Part shown: piece by piece, positions 1 through 8,644 of the stretch
How the letters are laid out: each line of letters starts with the position of its first letter
How positions within the stretch are numbered: position 1 is the first letter of the stretch
Assembly (NCBI GenBank): GCA_947629825.1
Contig: CANRFF010000001.1
Span: forward strand, 1 to 64,000
From: an uncultured Anaeroplasmataceae bacterium
GTDB lineage: Bacteria; Bacillota_I; Bacilli_A; Acholeplasmatales; Anaeroplasmataceae
DNA: 64,000 nucleotides
Direction: 5' to 3'
Translations under genes and position numbers: made by a program
The notes under the pieces: generated by a model
The model's input: the letters and a program-made list of their open reading frames with translations, nothing else
What the model was told of the DNA's origin: nothing
Databases searched by the model: none

Positions 1-316
1 GATATCATGCCAATTGTAATTTTATTTACTTTTAATTATTTTTTTATTCCGTGTCTACTTGACAAGGGTCAGTTCAGATCGAATGTGTTTTTTTATCTTA
101 TTTACCTGGCATATTGCCTAATAAACATATTGTAGTTAAATAAATTATTAATACTGCTTTTAATAGAATTATAATATGTAGATAATATTTAGAATTATAT
201 TAAAAAAAAATAATGAATTGTATGATATTTCTAAAATAGGCAAAGAAATAATTGAAGAGTTAATGACCTCCCTGTCTGACACATATAAGAGAATGTATCC
301 GATGGGGAGGTCATTG
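1..316. other. Gene-free AT-rich stretch
   Basis: I see no convincing gene here. The sequence is markedly more AT-rich than the rest of the window and has stops in all frames. It ends in an 11-bp inverted repeat (262-272 with 305-315) just beyond the stop codon of the minus-strand reductase gene. A TTGACA hexamer occurs at 59-64, but no well-spaced -10 element follows it. Confidence 0.5.
262..315 (-). terminator. Possible terminator-like inverted repeat after the reductase gene
   Basis: AATGACCTCCC at 262-272 pairs perfectly with GGGAGGTCATT at 305-315. It lies 1 base past the stop codon of the minus-strand gene. The 32-base loop is long and no clean U-run follows, so it is a poor intrinsic terminator; an operator or the remnant of a mobile-element end is also possible. 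Confidence 0.35.
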
Positions 317-1449
317 TTACATATTTAATTTTTTCGAAAAATCGGACATCGCCTCAGAAATCTTGATTTGCTGAGGACAGACGGCTTCGCAACTTCGACA
401 GCCGACACAAGCACTTGGCAGTTTTTCTTTCGGATACGACGACAGAGCCATCGGTGCGATAAATCCGCCGTTGGTGAAACAGTGCTCATTGTAGAAAGCC
501 AACAATGTCGGAATATCCAGACCTCGTGGGCAGTGGCTCACACAGTAGTGACAAGCGGTACAAGGCAGCACAATCTTTCGTACCATTTCCTCAGCCATGG
601 TCAGTAAGCCTTTCATTTCTTCTTCCGAAAGAGGTTTTTCTTCTTGGAACGTCCGGATATTTTCTTTGATCTGATCCAGATTGGACATTCCGGATAAAAC
701 GACAGTCACCTCAGGGATAGACTGCAGGAAGCGAAACGCCCATGCGGGAATTTTTTCATTGGGACGCAAGGCCTTTAATCTGGCCGTTTCCTCTTCGGTA
801 AGATTGGCCAGACGCCACCTCGCAGTGGCTCCATTACCAAAACCGGAATGTGGTATTCTTTCAGAAGTTTTACCTTCGCTTTGGCATCTTGGAAACTCCA
901 GTCCAAATAATTCAATTGAATCTGACAGAATTCCATACTCGTTCCGTATTTTTCCAAGAACCGTTTCATCACCTCATAACTTCCATGGGCGGAAAAACCG
1001 AGATGACGAATCCTTCCGTTTGCTTTCTGTTTCATCAAGTATTCATAAATTCCGTACTTTTCATCCAGATATGCGTCAATATTCATCTCACAGACATTGT
1101 GAAACAAATAGAAGTCAAAATATTCCACTTGACATTTTTCCAGTTGTTTTTCAAAAATTTCTTCGACTTTCGTCATATTGGAAAGATCATATCCCGGAAA
1201 TTTGGTGGCCAGGTAGAAACGCTCTCTCGGATATTCTTTTAAGATTTTTCCCATTACCGACTCGGAATTGCCGTCATGGTAACCCCAAGCGGTATCGTAA
1301 TAGTTGACGCCTTGTTCCATAGCGTAAGCAACCATTTCTTTGGTGGTTGCCTCATCAATTTCGGAATCATCTCCGTTGAAGACAGGAAGACGCATGGCAC
1401 CCATGCCCAAGGCAGATAATTTTAAATTCTGAAAATTTTTGTAAATCAT
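317..1449 (-). pseudogene. Aldo/keto reductase with C-terminal 4Fe-4S domain, frameshifted
   Basis: Two adjacent minus-strand frames together make one aldo/keto reductase of the large (about 375 aa) class that ends in a ferredoxin-like domain. The upstream part (start at 1449, preceded by AGGAGG) carries the TIM-barrel N-terminus, with motifs LGMGAMRLP, YYDTAWGYH and a catalytic-type lysine in ATKFPG. Reading breaks near 814-817 just after EPLRGG; one missing base restores RLANLTEEETARLKALRPNEK in the other frame. The downstream part contains CTACHYCVSHCP and CVGCRSCEAVCP, two cysteine clusters for 4Fe-4S centres. The family reduces carbonyls with NAD(P)H; the substrate here is unknown. The frameshift may be a true inactivation or a base-call error, as both halves are otherwise well conserved. 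Confidence 0.8.
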
Positions 1450-1610
1450 CGTTTTTCCTCCTGTAATAATGTTTAATTTGAATAGGAAAAAATACTTCCT
1501 TTTCATTCAATCTATGGCAGAATCGTTTTTTCACAAGAATATCTTCAAAAACATTCATTTGAAATTCGTATCAATGTTTTTGGGTGACGAACCGAATTCT
1601 TGTTTGGAAA

Positions 1611-2099
1611 TCAAAGTTTTTTGGATTTCATTTTTTGAACAATGGTTTCGGCAATGCTTTTCGGTACATATTTGGAAATATCACAGTCGAATTCCACCAA
1701 TTCTTTGATTGCCGAAGAAGAAATAATCTGATTGCGGGTCGAAGGAAACAATAAGACGGTTTCGACGTTTGGCATAATATCTTTATTATATTGAAACAGC
1801 GAATATTCATTTTCGTAATCGTTGTAATTTCTCAGTCCCCGAATGATAATGGAAATCTGATGTTCCTGACAATATTGCACGACCAAGCCGTCATAAGAAG
1901 TAATATGAATGTTCGGCAAATGGCCGACACAAGCTTGAATCATTTCGATTCGTTCCGATACGGTAAATATGGTTTTTTTGAAAATATTATTGGATACGAC
2001 GATATGAACTTCATCGAATAGTTTGCTGGCTCTTTCCACAATGTCCAAATGTCCGTTGGAAAACGGATCGAAACTTCCGGGATAAACTGCTTTTTTCAT
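1611..2099 (-). CDS. coaD: Phosphopantetheine adenylyltransferase
   Basis: Catalyses ATP + 4'-phosphopantetheine to dephospho-CoA + PPi, the penultimate step of coenzyme A synthesis, in the cytoplasm. The 162-residue length is standard. Residues 6-18 hold the nucleotidyltransferase T/HxGH-type signature (YPGSFDPFSNGHLDI), and the conserved RGLRNYNDYENE and PSTRNQIISSS segments of CoaD follow at about 88-100 and 119-130. The start codon has a GAGG ribosome site and an extended -10 element (TGC-TATAAT) upstream at 2125-2133. The gene is divergent from the lipoprotein gene at 2179. In many Firmicutes coaD neighbours rsmD, which is absent here; downstream on the same strand comes the frameshifted reductase, 161 bases away. 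Confidence 0.95.
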   Translation of the reverse strand: MKKAVYPGSFDPFSNGHLDIVERASKLFDEVHIVVSNNIFKKTIFTVSERIEMIQACVGHLPNIHITSYDGLVVQYCQEHQISIIIRGLRNYNDYENEYSLFQYNKDIMPNVETVLLFPSTRNQIISSSAIKELVEFDCDISKYVPKSIAETIVQKMKSKKL

Positions 2100-2124
2100 T
2101 GGTTATACCTCACATTTCATCTCT

Positions 2125-2133
2125 ATTATAGCA
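2125..2133 (-). promoter_or_regulatory. Extended -10 promoter of coaD
   Basis: On the minus strand the sequence reads TGC-TATAAT, an extended -10 element, about 26 bases before the coaD start. No good -35 hexamer is visible at the proper distance, which fits an extended -10 promoter. Confidence 0.6.
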
Positions 2134-2178
2134 TACTTTTATCCGAAGAAACATAATTTTTTTTGGAGGAGAATGCAA

Positions 2179-2595
2179 ATGAAAATGTGGTGGTGTTATT
2201 TGCTCGGACTGCTTGTTTTGACGGGATGTAAAAATAAAGAAATGAAAGTAGAGTATCAACTCATACAGCCGGATACTTCGGTTTATGCCATTGATGATGT
2301 CACGGAAGAACTGGTTCGGGTTGATATTGATTTTGCGATAGAGTCCAAAGAAGACATTTTTTATTTATATACGATTTATCAGAATCATTTACCGGTCGGA
2401 GTCCATTCCAACGGGAACGGAAATATCGAATTGATCGACTGTTATGAAGAAGATGAAGAAGTTTATTATGTGGTGAATTCTTTTATTTTATTGGTTGACG
2501 AACTTCCCGTTTTTCAATCGCTGATCACCAAAACAAATGCCCTATACCATTATGGCCCCGCACATTTCATTTTAAATGGTAGAAAACTTACATAA
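2179..2595 (+). CDS. Small lipoprotein of unknown function
   Basis: Encodes about 138 residues. The N-terminus is a lipoprotein signal: a short charged start, a hydrophobic stretch (MWWCYLLGLLVL) and a lipobox LTGC, so the mature protein should be acylated on that cysteine and tethered outside the membrane. Three ATGs cluster at 2173, 2179 and 2185; GGAGGA at 2165-2170 is best spaced for 2179. The remainder is acidic and beta-rich with no family that I recognise. It stands alone between divergent coaD and the promoter of rdgB. Confidence 0.75.
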   Translation: MKMWWCYLLGLLVLTGCKNKEMKVEYQLIQPDTSVYAIDDVTEELVRVDIDFAIESKEDIFYLYTIYQNHLPVGVHSNGNGNIELIDCYEEDEEVYYVVNSFILLVDELPVFQSLITKTNALYHYGPAHFILNGRKLT

Positions 2596-2642
2596 TTTGA
2601 CAAAAAAAATGAAAAAAGAGTGCTAAAATACCTTTGATTTTG

Positions 2643-2651
2643 TGGTAGAAT
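2643..2651 (+). promoter_or_regulatory. Extended -10 promoter for rdgB operon
   Basis: TGG-TAGAAT lies about 26 bases before the rdgB start. A TTGACA at 2597-2602 is too distant to serve as its -35, so the TG extension probably matters. Confidence 0.5.
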
Positions 2652-2676
2652 AAAAACAAAGAGGAGTTTGACAAAA

Positions 2677-3258
2677 ATGATTGTTCTGGCCACGAATAAT
2701 GTCAATAAATTAAAAGAGTTCCGAAGTTTGTTTCCGAAAGAGCAAATCTTATCTTTAAAAGAAATCGGTTTTCAAGATGAAATCAAAGAAACCGGGAAAA
2801 CTTTTCGGGAAAATGCTTTGATGAAAGCCAAACAAGTTTCCGAAAAAATGAATTGTTTGACCATATCGGACGATTCCGGATTGGAAGTGGAGGCTCTGAA
2901 CGGACAGCCGGGCGTTCATTCCGCAAGATATGCTTCGGATCATAATGAGGAGTTGAATAACCGAAAATTGATTCGAAAACTTCAGGGAAAAACCAATCGG
3001 AAAGCCAAATACGTTTGTGCGATATGCGTATATCATCCCGACGGAACTTATCGGATTTTCGAAGGTGAATGCGAAGGAATCATTATTGATGAGGCCAAAG
3101 GAAATCAAGGATTCGGATACGATCCTCATTTCTATGTTCCCGAACTTCGTCATACGTTTGCCGAAATTTCTTTGGAAGAAAAAAACCGCTTTTCTCACAG
3201 AGCGAAAGCCATTCGTAAAATGTTAGAGGTATATGATGAAAATTTTGGTATTAAGTGA
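2677..3258 (+). CDS. rdgB: XTP/dITP diphosphatase (non-canonical purine NTP pyrophosphatase)
   Basis: Hydrolyses ITP, dITP and XTP to the monophosphates plus PPi, keeping deaminated purines out of nucleic acids. The 193-residue protein opens with the Ham1 signature ATNNVNKLKEF. It continues with SDDSGLEVEALNGQPGVHSARYA at about 68-90 (substrate-binding loop and metal-binding acidic residues) and GFGYDPHFY near 147. The ATG at 2677 is chosen over an in-frame TTG at 2668 because GAGGAG at 2661-2666 leaves 10 bases to it and only 1 to the TTG. Its 3' end overlaps the phosphodiesterase gene, the common rdgB-yfcE/ysnB arrangement. Confidence 0.93.
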   Translation: MIVLATNNVNKLKEFRSLFPKEQILSLKEIGFQDEIKETGKTFRENALMKAKQVSEKMNCLTISDDSGLEVEALNGQPGVHSARYASDHNEELNNRKLIRKLQGKTNRKAKYVCAICVYHPDGTYRIFEGECEGIIIDEAKGNQGFGYDPHFYVPELRHTFAEISLEEKNRFSHRAKAIRKMLEVYDENFGIK

Positions 3259-3676
3259 CAGTCATCAACAGCCGATGGATCATATCTTTTCCGCTTCTTA
3301 CGATGCGATTATTCACTGCGGAGATTACGGACCATCCAAAGAATTGTTGACTTCTTACCGAGCATATTTCGTTCGGGGAAATTGTGATTTGGACGGAGTA
3401 AAGCATTGGGTGGGAGAGTTGTTTTCTCGGAAAATTTTAATTACTCACGGCGATTTGGAAGAAGTCAAGACGCACCGGGATTTTCTTTTGAGACTGGCGC
3501 TTGAACTCAAAGCGGAAGTCGTCTTTTTCGGACATACGCATCGGCAAGAAGTATTCGAATCTTCGGGTATTTTGTTTGTCAATCCGGGAGCGTATCCGGA
3601 TTATGTGGAAATCACGGATTATGAAATGGTTTTATATCATCAGGGACAACGAAAAAAAATGAAATATAAGTGGTGA
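3236..3676 (+). CDS. YfcE/MJ0936-family metallophosphodiesterase
   Basis: A 146-residue calcineurin-like phosphoesterase of the small YfcE/YsnB family. The metal ligands are visible in order: D and H in LVLSDSHQ near residue 8, GD in IIHCGDYG near 35, GNCD near 58, THGD near 79 and GHTHRQ near 108. Family members hydrolyse phosphodiesters in vitro; the physiological substrate is not settled. ATG 3233 and 3236 are adjacent; AGAGG at 3225-3229 favours 3236. Translation is probably coupled to rdgB, with which it overlaps by 23 bases; the next gene begins 6 bases after its stop. Confidence 0.88.
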   Translation: MKILVLSDSHQQPMDHIFSASYDAIIHCGDYGPSKELLTSYRAYFVRGNCDLDGVKHWVGELFSRKILITHGDLEEVKTHRDFLLRLALELKAEVVFFGHTHRQEVFESSGILFVNPGAYPDYVEITDYEMVLYHQGQRKKMKYKW

Positions 3677-3682
3677 TTTGAG

Positions 3683-6600
3683 ATGTCATTGTATGAAATT
3701 TTAAAATTGGATAAAGTGATCGGATCGATTAAAAAAATAGATCTTTTTTTGGCGGAATGCGATAAAAACAGTCCGGATTATTATCAGGCTTTTGCTTATC
3801 GTGCCGAAATTTTACATACGATCGGCAAAACCAATGACGCTTTAAAAGGGTTATATGGGTATGTTTTGGATTTCAAATATATGGAAGACGCTTCCGTCAT
3901 ATTCATTTGCGATGAAATTATCAAGATCACAATGGAAGTGGACCGACTGGATCAGGCGAAAAAATATATCGAGATCAAAAAGGATCGCCTGGCGGTTTCC
4001 AAGTCCAATGAATACAACAAAGATTTGATCCGGTATTATTTGAAAGCACAACAATTTTCGAAAGCCACACAAGAGTTGTTTTCTTTGTTGAATAAAGATC
4101 CGAATAAAGAAGACGAAACTTGGGTTTTGGAAAATTTGTTGACGATTTATTTCAAAGAACATCAATATGATCAGTATCTGGAATATTGTCCTCGGTTGGA
4201 AAAAATTTATCAGGATACGTTTCATACAAAAGCATTTTTGAATATCCAGTTGAAGAAATTATTGATTTTTTGGGATATGGGAAATTATGTTCGGGTCATT
4301 TGCGATGCCAATCGTTTTTTAAACGAAAATGATTTGGATGCGGAATCGAAAGTGACGGTTGCGACTCTGTTGATTAAAAGTTATATCAAAAGTAAGGATT
4401 TTCGAAAAGCGTCGATTATCGAAAGCAATTACGAAGAGTGGATCGAACAGGCTTCTCCCGCAACGGTATTGGACTTTGCGAAAGCTTGTCTGGATTTGTA
4501 TTCGCAAACCAATGCCTTGGTTCCGATGAAACATTACGAAGGGATTATCGCCACTTTCGAACAAAATCAAAAACAGGAAAAACAAATTCAGAAGAAAACG
4601 AAAAAAGCGATTGTCATTCCGACGGTCGAAGAACCGCAGGAAGTATCTTCTTCGCCGATATCGGAACCGATGGAAAAGAGACACTCTTATGAAGTTTTCG
4701 AACGATCTTCGGATGAAATTCAAACGGCGGTGGTATCCAAAACGTATGAGCAACTTTCCGATTTGTTCAAAATGTTAAATGGGTTGGATCCGACGGTTTT
4801 ATTCAGAGAAGTTTTTCGTTTGACGGGAATCGAACTTTCTTCTTTGGTATCGTTTCGGGAAATGTATTTGTTGTACTATAATCAAAGATATGCGGGAATC
4901 CACTATAAAAAAGAACGAGCGTATGACAAAAAAATAGAATATTCGGATATCGAAGGAACCCTCAATTTATTGTCGATGTCGTACGAACGGGAAGTATTTT
5001 TGAATCCCGATTCGACCGAAGGAACCAAAGATATCGTTACCGGGGAGACTTTTTCGCCGGTTCCTTACGGAATTGCATTCCCGTTTTTCAAAGAAGATCA
5101 TGTTTTCGGTTCTTTGGTTTTCGTATCCGATACTCCGTTTCTGCAGGAAGATACGGTGTATGAGGTTTTGAAACTCGTCAGTCAGATGCTGAATGCCCGC
5201 TTGTTATTCGAAATTCGTCAAAGTGAATTGGAGCAAGCCAATAAGCGAATGTTTTTCATTTACGAACATATGTCGATGGGAATGAAAGAAGTGATGAACG
5301 GTCACATTCATTTGTCCAAACAGGCTGCGGACATTCTCGGATGTATGGAAGATTTGTTGGAACAGGATTATGAGGCTTTGATTGTTTCCAAAGATTTGAG
5401 CGGATATAAATCTTGCGTCGAAACGGTGTATAAATCGCTGGATACCCGCAAGTCTTACGAATATCGGTTTCAAAAACAAGGAGAAGAAATCAAAATCAAG
5501 GAATCTTTTTATCCTTCGTATGAAAACGGTGTGATTTCTTTATATTCTTTGATTGAAGATGTCAGTTCGGAAGAAAAAATGAAAAACGATCTGGTTCAGC
5601 TGGCCTATACGGATCCGCTTTCCAAGTTGGAAAGCGAATTGAAGTTGATGGTGGATTTAAAAGAAGTTTTGCCTTCTCAAAAATTCGCTTTGGCAATCAT
5701 GGATGTCAATCAGTTTTCTTTGTATCGGGAACTTTACGGAATCAATTTTTCCAATCAGTTGATTTATGCACTGGCTCAGGAATTGAAAAAAGCATTTGAG
5801 GATGAATTTTATGTATCCGTTTATCATTTGGAAAGTGACCGGTTTGCGATTTTATTGAAAGATATCAACGATAAAAGAAGTATCGATGCGTTACTGAATA
5901 AAAAATTTGCGCTTATTTCCAAAAATCTGAATCTTTTGAATCATCGGGTACAGTTGTATTTTCATTGCGGAGTCTATCGTGTGGCGAAAAATTCAACGAA
6001 TCTGGATGAAGAAAAAATATTGTTTTACGCAAATGATGCGAAAGAAAATCTCAAAGAACTGCCGACGGAACCGAAACATCGGATTGCTCATTTCGACAGT
6101 GAAATTTCCAAAAAAAGATTTCATCGGAACCAGTTGATTACGCATATCAGCGAATCGATCGATCATGGGAAAATCGGATTGTCTTATCAACAAGTGGTTC
6201 GTCCTTCGGAAGAAGAAATCTTTGCCTATTATGCCCAGATTTCTTTGGATAATTATGAAGTCGACGAAAGTTATATGAAAGAAGTGATTCATAAACGCCA
6301 TTTGGAAGATATGATGGATAAATACGTCATCAGTACCGCTTCGAAAGAATTGAAAATGCTTTATGATGAAATGAGAGCGGTGGTTTCCATTATGATTTCG
6401 CTTTCCGATGAAACGATGACGGATTCTTTTTTGGCTTTTCTGGATTCGCAAAATCGGTTTTATAAAACGACCAAAAAGGGTTTGATTTTCGTTGTTTCGG
6501 ATGCTTCTATGGCAATAGTCAAAAAAATGAGAGAAGAAGGATATCGGATTGCGTCTTCCGATATGAAAGATTTGTATCATCGGAATATCGATTATTTTAT

Positions 6601-6811
6601 CTGGGATGTTTCCGTTGACGGTATGGATCTTCTTTTGGAATTGTCTGCTCTTTGCGAAGCCAAAAACTGTACGTTGATTGTCGGAGGAATCCAAACCAAA
6701 GAAGAACTGCAATCGGCATTGGATCGGCAGGCAAAAATCATTTACGGAAGTTATTACAAGAAATCCATACGGGTTCGGAAACTCATTGAAAAATACCGGA
6801 AAGTATCATAA
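3683..6811 (+). CDS. Large TPR-GAF-PAS-GGDEF-EAL protein with degenerate active sites
   Basis: 1042 residues without any membrane segment. Residues 1-280 are helical TPR-like repeats (paired helices, e.g. around DQAKKYIEIKKDRL). A charged proline-containing linker spans about 285-345, and a GAF-like domain about 350-505. A PAS-like stretch with a helical lead (LEQANKRMFFIYEHM) runs about 510-640, a GGDEF fold about 650-800 and an EAL fold about 815-1040. The GGDEF signature is replaced by ESDRF (in HLESDRFAILL), and the EAL motif by YYAQISL, so neither c-di-GMP synthesis nor hydrolysis is expected. IMDVNQF retains the first metal-site aspartate of the fold. I infer a scaffold or nucleotide sensor. 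It lies in one run with rdgB and the phosphodiesterase; its own ribosome site (TTTGAGATG) is weak, suggesting coupling. Confidence 0.8.
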   Translation: MSLYEILKLDKVIGSIKKIDLFLAECDKNSPDYYQAFAYRAEILHTIGKTNDALKGLYGYVLDFKYMEDASVIFICDEIIKITMEVDRLDQAKKYIEIKKDRLAVSKSNEYNKDLIRYYLKAQQFSKATQELFSLLNKDPNKEDETWVLENLLTIYFKEHQYDQYLEYCPRLEKIYQDTFHTKAFLNIQLKKLLIFWDMGNYVRVICDANRFLNENDLDAESKVTVATLLIKSYIKSKDFRKASIIESNYEEWIEQASPATVLDFAKACLDLYSQTNALVPMKHYEGIIATFEQNQKQEKQIQKKTKKAIVIPTVEEPQEVSSSPISEPMEKRHSYEVFERSSDEIQTAVVSKTYEQLSDLFKMLNGLDPTVLFREVFRLTGIELSSLVSFREMYLLYYNQRYAGIHYKKERAYDKKIEYSDIEGTLNLLSMSYEREVFLNPDSTEGTKDIVTGETFSPVPYGIAFPFFKEDHVFGSLVFVSDTPFLQEDTVYEVLKLVSQMLNARLLFEIRQSELEQANKRMFFIYEHMSMGMKEVMNGHIHLSKQAADILGCMEDLLEQDYEALIVSKDLSGYKSCVETVYKSLDTRKSYEYRFQKQGEEIKIKESFYPSYENGVISLYSLIEDVSSEEKMKNDLVQLAYTDPLSKLESELKLMVDLKEVLPSQKFALAIMDVNQFSLYRELYGINFSNQLIYALAQELKKAFEDEFYVSVYHLESDRFAILLKDINDKRSIDALLNKKFALISKNLNLLNHRVQLYFHCGVYRVAKNSTNLDEEKILFYANDAKENLKELPTEPKHRIAHFDSEISKKRFHRNQLITHISESIDHGKIGLSYQQVVRPSEEEIFAYYAQISLDNYEVDESYMKEVIHKRHLEDMMDKYVISTASKELKMLYDEMRAVVSIMISLSDETMTDSFLAFLDSQNRFYKTTKKGLIFVVSDASMAIVKKMREEGYRIASSDMKDLYHRNIDYFIWDVSVDGMDLLLELSALCEAKNCTLIVGGIQTKEELQSALDRQAKIIYGSYYKKSIRVRKLIEKYRKVS

Positions 6812-6857
6812 AACAAAAACTCTCGCATATACTTTTACTGTAAATGGAGAGGATAAT

Positions 6858-7349
6858 ATGAAAAAGAAACTAAGGCTGCCTATTCTTCTTTTAGCGGTTG
6901 TTGTAATGCTTTCGATTTTCTATATTCGCGAAGCCAATAAGACCAAAGAAACGCCGGTAACGGGTCCGACTTTGACCCCGACGACGACGAATGCCGAATT
7001 CGCCGAAGCCAGATTGCAAAAATTGGAAGAAGTTCAAGCGATGATCAAAGAGTGCGAAAGCAAAATTGCCGAAGGAAAACTGAGTGCGAAAGAGATTGCC
7101 GAACAAAATGCATTGATCGTTTCATTGAAAGAAACCAAAGCAAACGAAATCGCACTGGAAGAAATGATTATGGCTGCTTTGAATTATGACGACGTATTGG
7201 TTCTTTTAGAAGATGGTGTCATCGCAATTGACGTTTACACAGAAGAAACGCTGACCGTACAGACGTTTATCAAAGTGTCAAGACTGGCAAAAGAAAAGTT
7301 TTCTTCCAATTATACTGTAAAACTTTCCTCATCTTCTCCGTCTTCTTAG
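6858..7349 (+). CDS. SpoIIIAH-like protein
   Basis: 163 residues: a short basic N-terminus, one transmembrane segment (about 7-24, LPILLLAVVVMLSIFYI), a Thr/Pro linker, a coiled helical region (about 45-105) and a C-terminal ring-building-motif-like beta/alpha domain (YDDVLVLLEDGVIAIDV onward). This order and the final domain match SpoIIIAH, the mother-cell half of the SpoIIIA-SpoIIQ channel in endospore formers. No spoIIIAA-AG genes are adjacent, so it is an orphan. The start at 6858 has GGAGAGGA upstream; the longer frame reaching back into the preceding gene is not credible. A 13-bp bidirectional terminator follows. Confidence in the family is good, but in a sporulation role only moderate. 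Confidence 0.7.
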   Translation: MKKKLRLPILLLAVVVMLSIFYIREANKTKETPVTGPTLTPTTTNAEFAEARLQKLEEVQAMIKECESKIAEGKLSAKEIAEQNALIVSLKETKANEIALEEMIMAALNYDDVLVLLEDGVIAIDVYTEETLTVQTFIKVSRLAKEKFSSNYTVKLSSSSPSS

Positions 7350-7356
7350 AATGAAT

Positions 7357-7396
7357 AAAAAAGCAATTGCCCGAATGATGACAATTGCTTTTTTAT
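7357..7396. terminator. Bidirectional intrinsic terminator
   Basis: AAAAAAGCAATTG (7357-7369) pairs with CAATTGCTTTTTT (7382-7394) around a 12-base loop. The A-run and T-run on either side serve both convergent genes. Confidence 0.9.
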
Positions 7397-8004
7397 TATG
7401 ATTCCGTTTTTTCTTCTTTGGCTTTCTTTTCTTCTTTTTTCGGTTTTTCCGTTTCTTCCAAATGCAGTTTATTTAAAAATAGGATTCTTTTGCAGATACT
7501 GATATAGGCGTTGGCGGTCAAGGCCAAGGTCATTGCCAAATCCGTCAAAGCATTCAAATCGTTGTTTTGAATGTTTTGCAATTCCCGTTTGGTATAACTG
7601 ATGGCTTCTTGGTTCTTTTCCACAATCAACGATTTAAACCGATTGAACACTTCACTGATGGAACCGTCGATTTTATGATATCGTTCGTCGAGCATTTGTT
7701 TGACTTCCGCAATCGATAAAACCTGTTTCAATGTGCAGACCTCTTCGATTAAAGCCAAGTGTTCCCGATTGTATTTTTTGGCGATCGGCGCACTGACGAC
7801 TTCCCCTTTGACATAGTTATTGATCATCGAAGAAGTGATTTGCTTGTCCAAAGAAGACGTTTGAAAAATCGAAAGTTGTTTTTCCAAAAAGGTTACCACT
7901 TGATCCATATACAGATCGATTTCCGGTAAATTTTCATAATCCCGATACGAAAAATCGGCCAATTCGTCCAACCAATGTGCCAAAGTATGATTGATTGAAT
8001 CCAT
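7396..8004 (-). CDS. DUF1836 domain protein
   Basis: 202 residues. The central region, about 30-135, matches the DUF1836 pattern I know: MDQVVTFLEKQL, then SSMINNYVKGE, then KKYNREHLALI and LKQVLSIAEVKQML. This is a predicted MerR-like winged-helix DNA-binding fold. The C-terminus is a highly charged Lys/Glu tail (from about 180). The family is confined to Firmicutes and its regulon is unknown. GGGGTGA precedes the start. The gene is divergent from the gene at 8154, and the two promoters lie back to back (8027-8055 and 8074-8102), so it could regulate that neighbour; this is inference. Confidence 0.8.
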   Translation of the reverse strand: MDSINHTLAHWLDELADFSYRDYENLPEIDLYMDQVVTFLEKQLSIFQTSSLDKQITSSMINNYVKGEVVSAPIAKKYNREHLALIEEVCTLKQVLSIAEVKQMLDERYHKIDGSISEVFNRFKSLIVEKNQEAISYTKRELQNIQNNDLNALTDLAMTLALTANAYISICKRILFLNKLHLEETEKPKKEEKKAKEEKTES

Positions 8005-8026
8005 TTTTGATCACCCCACATCACAT

Positions 8027-8055
8027 ATTCTATCATATTATTTAACAAATTACAA
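8027..8055 (-). promoter_or_regulatory. SigmaA promoter of the DUF1836 gene
   Basis: On the minus strand: TTGTAA, 17-base spacer, TAGAAT, with a TG extension directly before the -10. It is placed 23 bases upstream of the start codon and 18 bases from the divergent -35 element. Confidence 0.7.
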
Positions 8056-8073
8056 TTTTTTTCATAAAAAAGG

Positions 8074-8102
8074 TTGACAAAATTTCAAAGTCGTTGTAAA
8101 CT
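8074..8102 (+). promoter_or_regulatory. SigmaA promoter with overlapping direct repeat
   Basis: TTGACA (8074-8079), 17 bases, TAAACT (8097-8102). The decamer TGTAAACTAG occurs twice, at 8095-8104 (covering the -10) and 8108-8117 (covering the start point), 13 bases apart. Such placement suggests a repressor operator. Confidence 0.75.
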
Positions 8103-8153
8103 AGTAATGTAAACTAGATGACAAGTTATTAAATTTTAAAAGGAGTGGTATTT

Positions 8154-8642
8154 ATGAAGAAGAACATTGCGGTATTCGGAGGAAGTCTGTTTCAGGATAT
8201 TAAAATCGAAAACGGGAAATACCATTTGACCTCCAAACAGTCGATTATCAAACTCAGCAAAAATTATGATTTCGATAATTTTTCCAATCAGTTTATGACC
8301 AGTCAGAAGGCTTGGGATTTGATTCGTCAAATTCAGATTCAAAGGTACAGCGACTGTATTTTGGCTTTGGGAGAACAAGATTTGGATCAATTGGAATTAT
8401 TCAAGTATAATATGTTGGAAATCGTGAAATACTTAGAAGAGAATCAAGTCCATATTCTGATGGTCAGTTTGCCACAGGAAGTAATGAATCACAGAAATGC
8501 CAATCAACTTCAGGATTTTTTGGATCAGTTGGTTTTGGAACATAATATCGATTACATTTACGATGGGAAAACGGATAAAATTGTCTCTTATAGTGTTTTG
8601 AACGATCAGGAAATGCAGAAAGCGATTTTGGAACTTTGTTAA
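8154..8642 (+). CDS. SGNH-hydrolase-like small protein, function unknown
   Basis: 162 residues, no signal peptide. The opening strand IAVFGGSLFQDI and the middle ILALGEQDLDQLELFKYNM resemble block I (GxS) and block III (GxND) of SGNH/GDSL esterases. The alternating strand-helix pattern (VHILMVSLPQEV) also fits. The block V D-x-x-H pair is not evident, so enzymatic activity is doubtful. AGGAG at 8141-8145 sets the ATG at 8154. The gene is monocistronic: a strong promoter with a repeated decamer upstream and a GAAA-loop terminator downstream. I would call it hypothetical with a fold guess. Confidence 0.55.
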   Translation: MKKNIAVFGGSLFQDIKIENGKYHLTSKQSIIKLSKNYDFDNFSNQFMTSQKAWDLIRQIQIQRYSDCILALGEQDLDQLELFKYNMLEIVKYLEENQVHILMVSLPQEVMNHRNANQLQDFLDQLVLEHNIDYIYDGKTDKIVSYSVLNDQEMQKAILELC

Positions 8643-8644
8643 TG

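Noticed and set aside
2617-2626. Half of a CIRCE heat-shock operator (GAGTGCTAA) upstream of rdgB
   Set aside because: The matching left arm TTAGCACTC is absent at nine bases distance and the downstream genes are not chaperones.
6678-6857. Longer N-terminus for the SpoIIIAH-like gene, starting at 6678
   Set aside because: It would lie inside the preceding gene, encodes no plausible domain, and a proper ribosome site stands before 6858.
8154-8642. Calling the small protein a true GDSL esterase
   Set aside because: Only the first and third sequence blocks are suggestive; the catalytic D-x-x-H pair is not found.
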